A DNA stretch of 64,000 nt from Tetradesmus obliquus (lineage: Eukaryota > Chlorophyta > Chlorophyceae > Sphaeropleales > Scenedesmaceae), in NCBI GenBank assembly GCA_030272155.1, contig CP126201.1, forward strand, positions 1 through 64,000. The letters run 5' to 3'. A program made the position numbers and the translations under genes. The notes beneath the pieces are model-generated. The model saw only the letters and a list, made by a program, of their open reading frames with translations. It was not told where the DNA came from and made no database searches. How positions within the stretch are numbered: the first letter of the stretch is position 1; each line of letters begins with the position of its first letter. Below are positions 62,303-64,000 of this stretch, one piece after another.

Positions 62303-63436
62303 TGCGAGTGAGGCGGGGGGATGGCAAGGCGTGTAAGCGGCTGTTGTGGATCTCCACTCCAGGGCGCATCACAAGTGGGAGGCGATGAGGACGTCCGTGA
62401 GCTGTTTGAGTAGCGTATGAGCTGTAGGTGTGGTGTCTGCCTGGAACGGCGCCACAAACCTGAGCGGCATGCTGTGGTTGTTGGCTGAGGCTTTAATTGT
62501 GATGATGTCATCTTAAGAGCTACCAGTGGTGTGTACGCTGAACAATACGTTGGTGGTCCATACAGCTGCCAGGGTGCGACAAACCTTTGGCAACAGCCGG
62601 TAGTGACAAGTGGTGGATGAATACGTCAGCAAATGTGTTGCGCAAGGATGCGCTGCTGCTCTGTGGCTGAAGCTAGGTAGCAGGTGCAGCACGGCCTGGT
62701 CCATCACACGCAGTACTGCCGCACATTATATGTCGCAATAGCTGCATGAGGATCGCTAGCAGCTGCACATGGATACTACATACCCCAAAACAGAGACGAT
62801 GATACAATTGGTGTACACTGCATTTCAAATGCACAGAGACTGATAGGCCAGGATGTTTGGAGATGGGCAGCAGTGTACAGTCGTTTTGGCAGTGAGCAGA
62901 CTGCCGCATTGCAATGCAAATGCGGAACCACCATGATTGAGCTAAGTGGCTGGTTGCGCCCGGCTGCTACGTACATGCCGCTTTACTATGCTGGGGCTGG
63001 CCTCATCAGTTGTTGATCGAGACTGTTGCACAGCAGGCTGAAGTGTTGTTGATGAGCGCAGGGTTGTGGCCATGCGGCAGGCTGCGTCTAGGAGACCTGG
63101 CTGCATGGTGGTTGGCTGCCGCAATGATCAATGGCTCCTTTTACAGCAGTACATCATGTCAAGTTTTAGGCACACGGTAGTCAGAAGCAGCAGCAGTGAA
63201 GGGTATGCAGAGGGCTCACGGCCCTAGCGCCACCAGCCTAGCTAGGTTGAGTTCAGGCAGCTGCCGCACGGCAGGTGTGGCGCAGGTGCTCATGGTCAGG
63301 CAGTGGCTGCCGGCTGTTGGTGGGCTCTGCTTGATTGATGCCGCATGAAGAGCATACCGCTCAAGGAAAATCAGTGACACTTCCTGGCACACATATTCGG
63401 TGGTGCCTAGTAGCAGCTGTGGACACTTTCAAAGCT
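62303..63436. other. Intergenic region before the right-hand satellite
   Basis: Aquaporin 3' flank. No gene recognised on either strand; open frames are short and overlap each other. Confidence 0.4.
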
Positions 63437-64000
63437 GTGCATGGCATGCACCAGGTGCAGGTTCAAGTTGTGCATGGCATGCACCAGGTGCAGGTTCAAG
63501 TTGTGCATGGCATGCACCAGGTGCAGGTTCAAGTTGGGGCATGGCATGCACCAGGGGCAGGTTCAAGTTGTGCATGGCATGCACCAGGTGCAGGTTCAAG
63601 TTGTGCATGGCATGCACCAGGTGCAGGTTCAAGTTGTGCATGGCATGCACCAGGTGCAGGTTCAAGTTGTGCATGGCATGCACCAGGTGCAGGTTCAAGT
63701 TGGGGCATGGCATGCACCAGGTGCAGGTTCAAGTTGGGGCATGGTGCATGGTGCAGGTGCAGGTTCAAGTTGGGGCATGGCATGCACCAGGTGCAGGTTC
63801 AAGTTGGGGCATGGTGCATGGTGCAGGTGCAGGTTCAAGATGGGGCATGGTGCATGGTGCAGGTGCAGGTTCAAGTTGGGGCATGGTGCATGGTGCAGGT
63901 GCAGGTTCAAGTTGGGGCATGGTGCATGGTGCAGGTGCAGGTTCAAGTTGGGGCATGGTGCATGGTGCAGGTGCAGGTTCAAGTTGGGGCATGGTGCATG
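63437..64000. repeat. Minisatellite, 33-37 bp units, continuing past the window
   Basis: From 63437 a 33-bp unit repeats head to tail: GTGCATGGCATGCACC, AGGTGCAGGTTCAAGTT. From about 63536 onward 34-bp and then 36-37-bp variants appear, starting GGGGCATGG and with GTGCATGGTGCAGGTGCAG in place of the central block. Every unit keeps GCAGGTTCAAG. The 33-bp form contains the near-palindrome TGCACCAGGTGCA. Long open frames across it are repeat artefacts. Confidence 0.95.

Noticed and set aside
63446-63466. GGTTCAAG motif recurring, like a tRNA B box
   Set aside because: The rest of the B box consensus and any A box or cloverleaf are missing; it is part of the minisatellite unit.
63429-63992. Open frames repeating NLNLHLVHAM and EPAPAPCTMPQ
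   Set aside because: Translations of the terminal minisatellite, open only because units are near multiples of three.

Overview
This window reads as the end of a nuclear chromosome of a chlorophyte green alga. It opens with CCCTAAA telomere repeats. The recognisable genes are eukaryotic and rich in short introns with GT..AG borders, and several carry very long CAG/GCA-type triplet runs coding for polyglutamine, polyserine and polyalanine. The hexose transporter resembles the H+/hexose symporters of Chlorella-like algae. The TTTAGGG-type telomere argues against the Chlamydomonas type (TTTTAGGG). A Scenedesmus-like or trebouxiophyte alga is plausible, but I cannot name the species. All gene models were built by eye from protein similarity, splice-site consensus and phase continuity.

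Layout. Positions 1-380: telomere. 376-3200: broken fragments of unrecognised, possibly mobile-element genes, one of them split by a 1.2-kb inverted-repeat element with a target-site duplication. 3375-4760: two adjacent subtelomeric satellite blocks with nearly the same period (about 181-189 bp). 5733-21705 (minus): one very large low-complexity gene, probably about 5,000 residues, with an alanine-rich 32-residue repeat. 22828-29591 (minus): SEC63, 14 exons. 29592-29961: divergent promoter. 29962-31396 (plus): cytochrome b5. 32745-37273 (plus): 26S proteasome ATPase RPT4. 38734-42576 (plus): a second low-complexity gene. 47051-50253 (plus): class I fructose-bisphosphate aldolase. 52612-57424 (plus): H+/hexose symporter. 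60092-62302 (plus): aquaporin with an N-terminal extension that looks like a transit peptide. 63437-64000: a 33-37 bp satellite that runs off the window.

The genes do not form a pathway. SEC63 and cytochrome b5 are both ER-membrane proteins that share one 370-bp intergenic region. The others are ordinary housekeeping or transport genes.

The most unusual signal is shared by unrelated genes. In the transporter, RPT4, aldolase and SEC63, the edge of an exon together with its splice site is repeated once or several times inside the neighbouring intron (exon-edge echoes). The large low-complexity gene shows the same thing on a bigger scale, and the transporter stop-codon region is also triplicated. 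In three echoes (transporter exons 4 and 6, aldolase exon 3) all nine differences from the true exon are synonymous. This fits ongoing intron growth by tandem duplication of AG|GT-containing segments, with some copies perhaps kept as usable exons.
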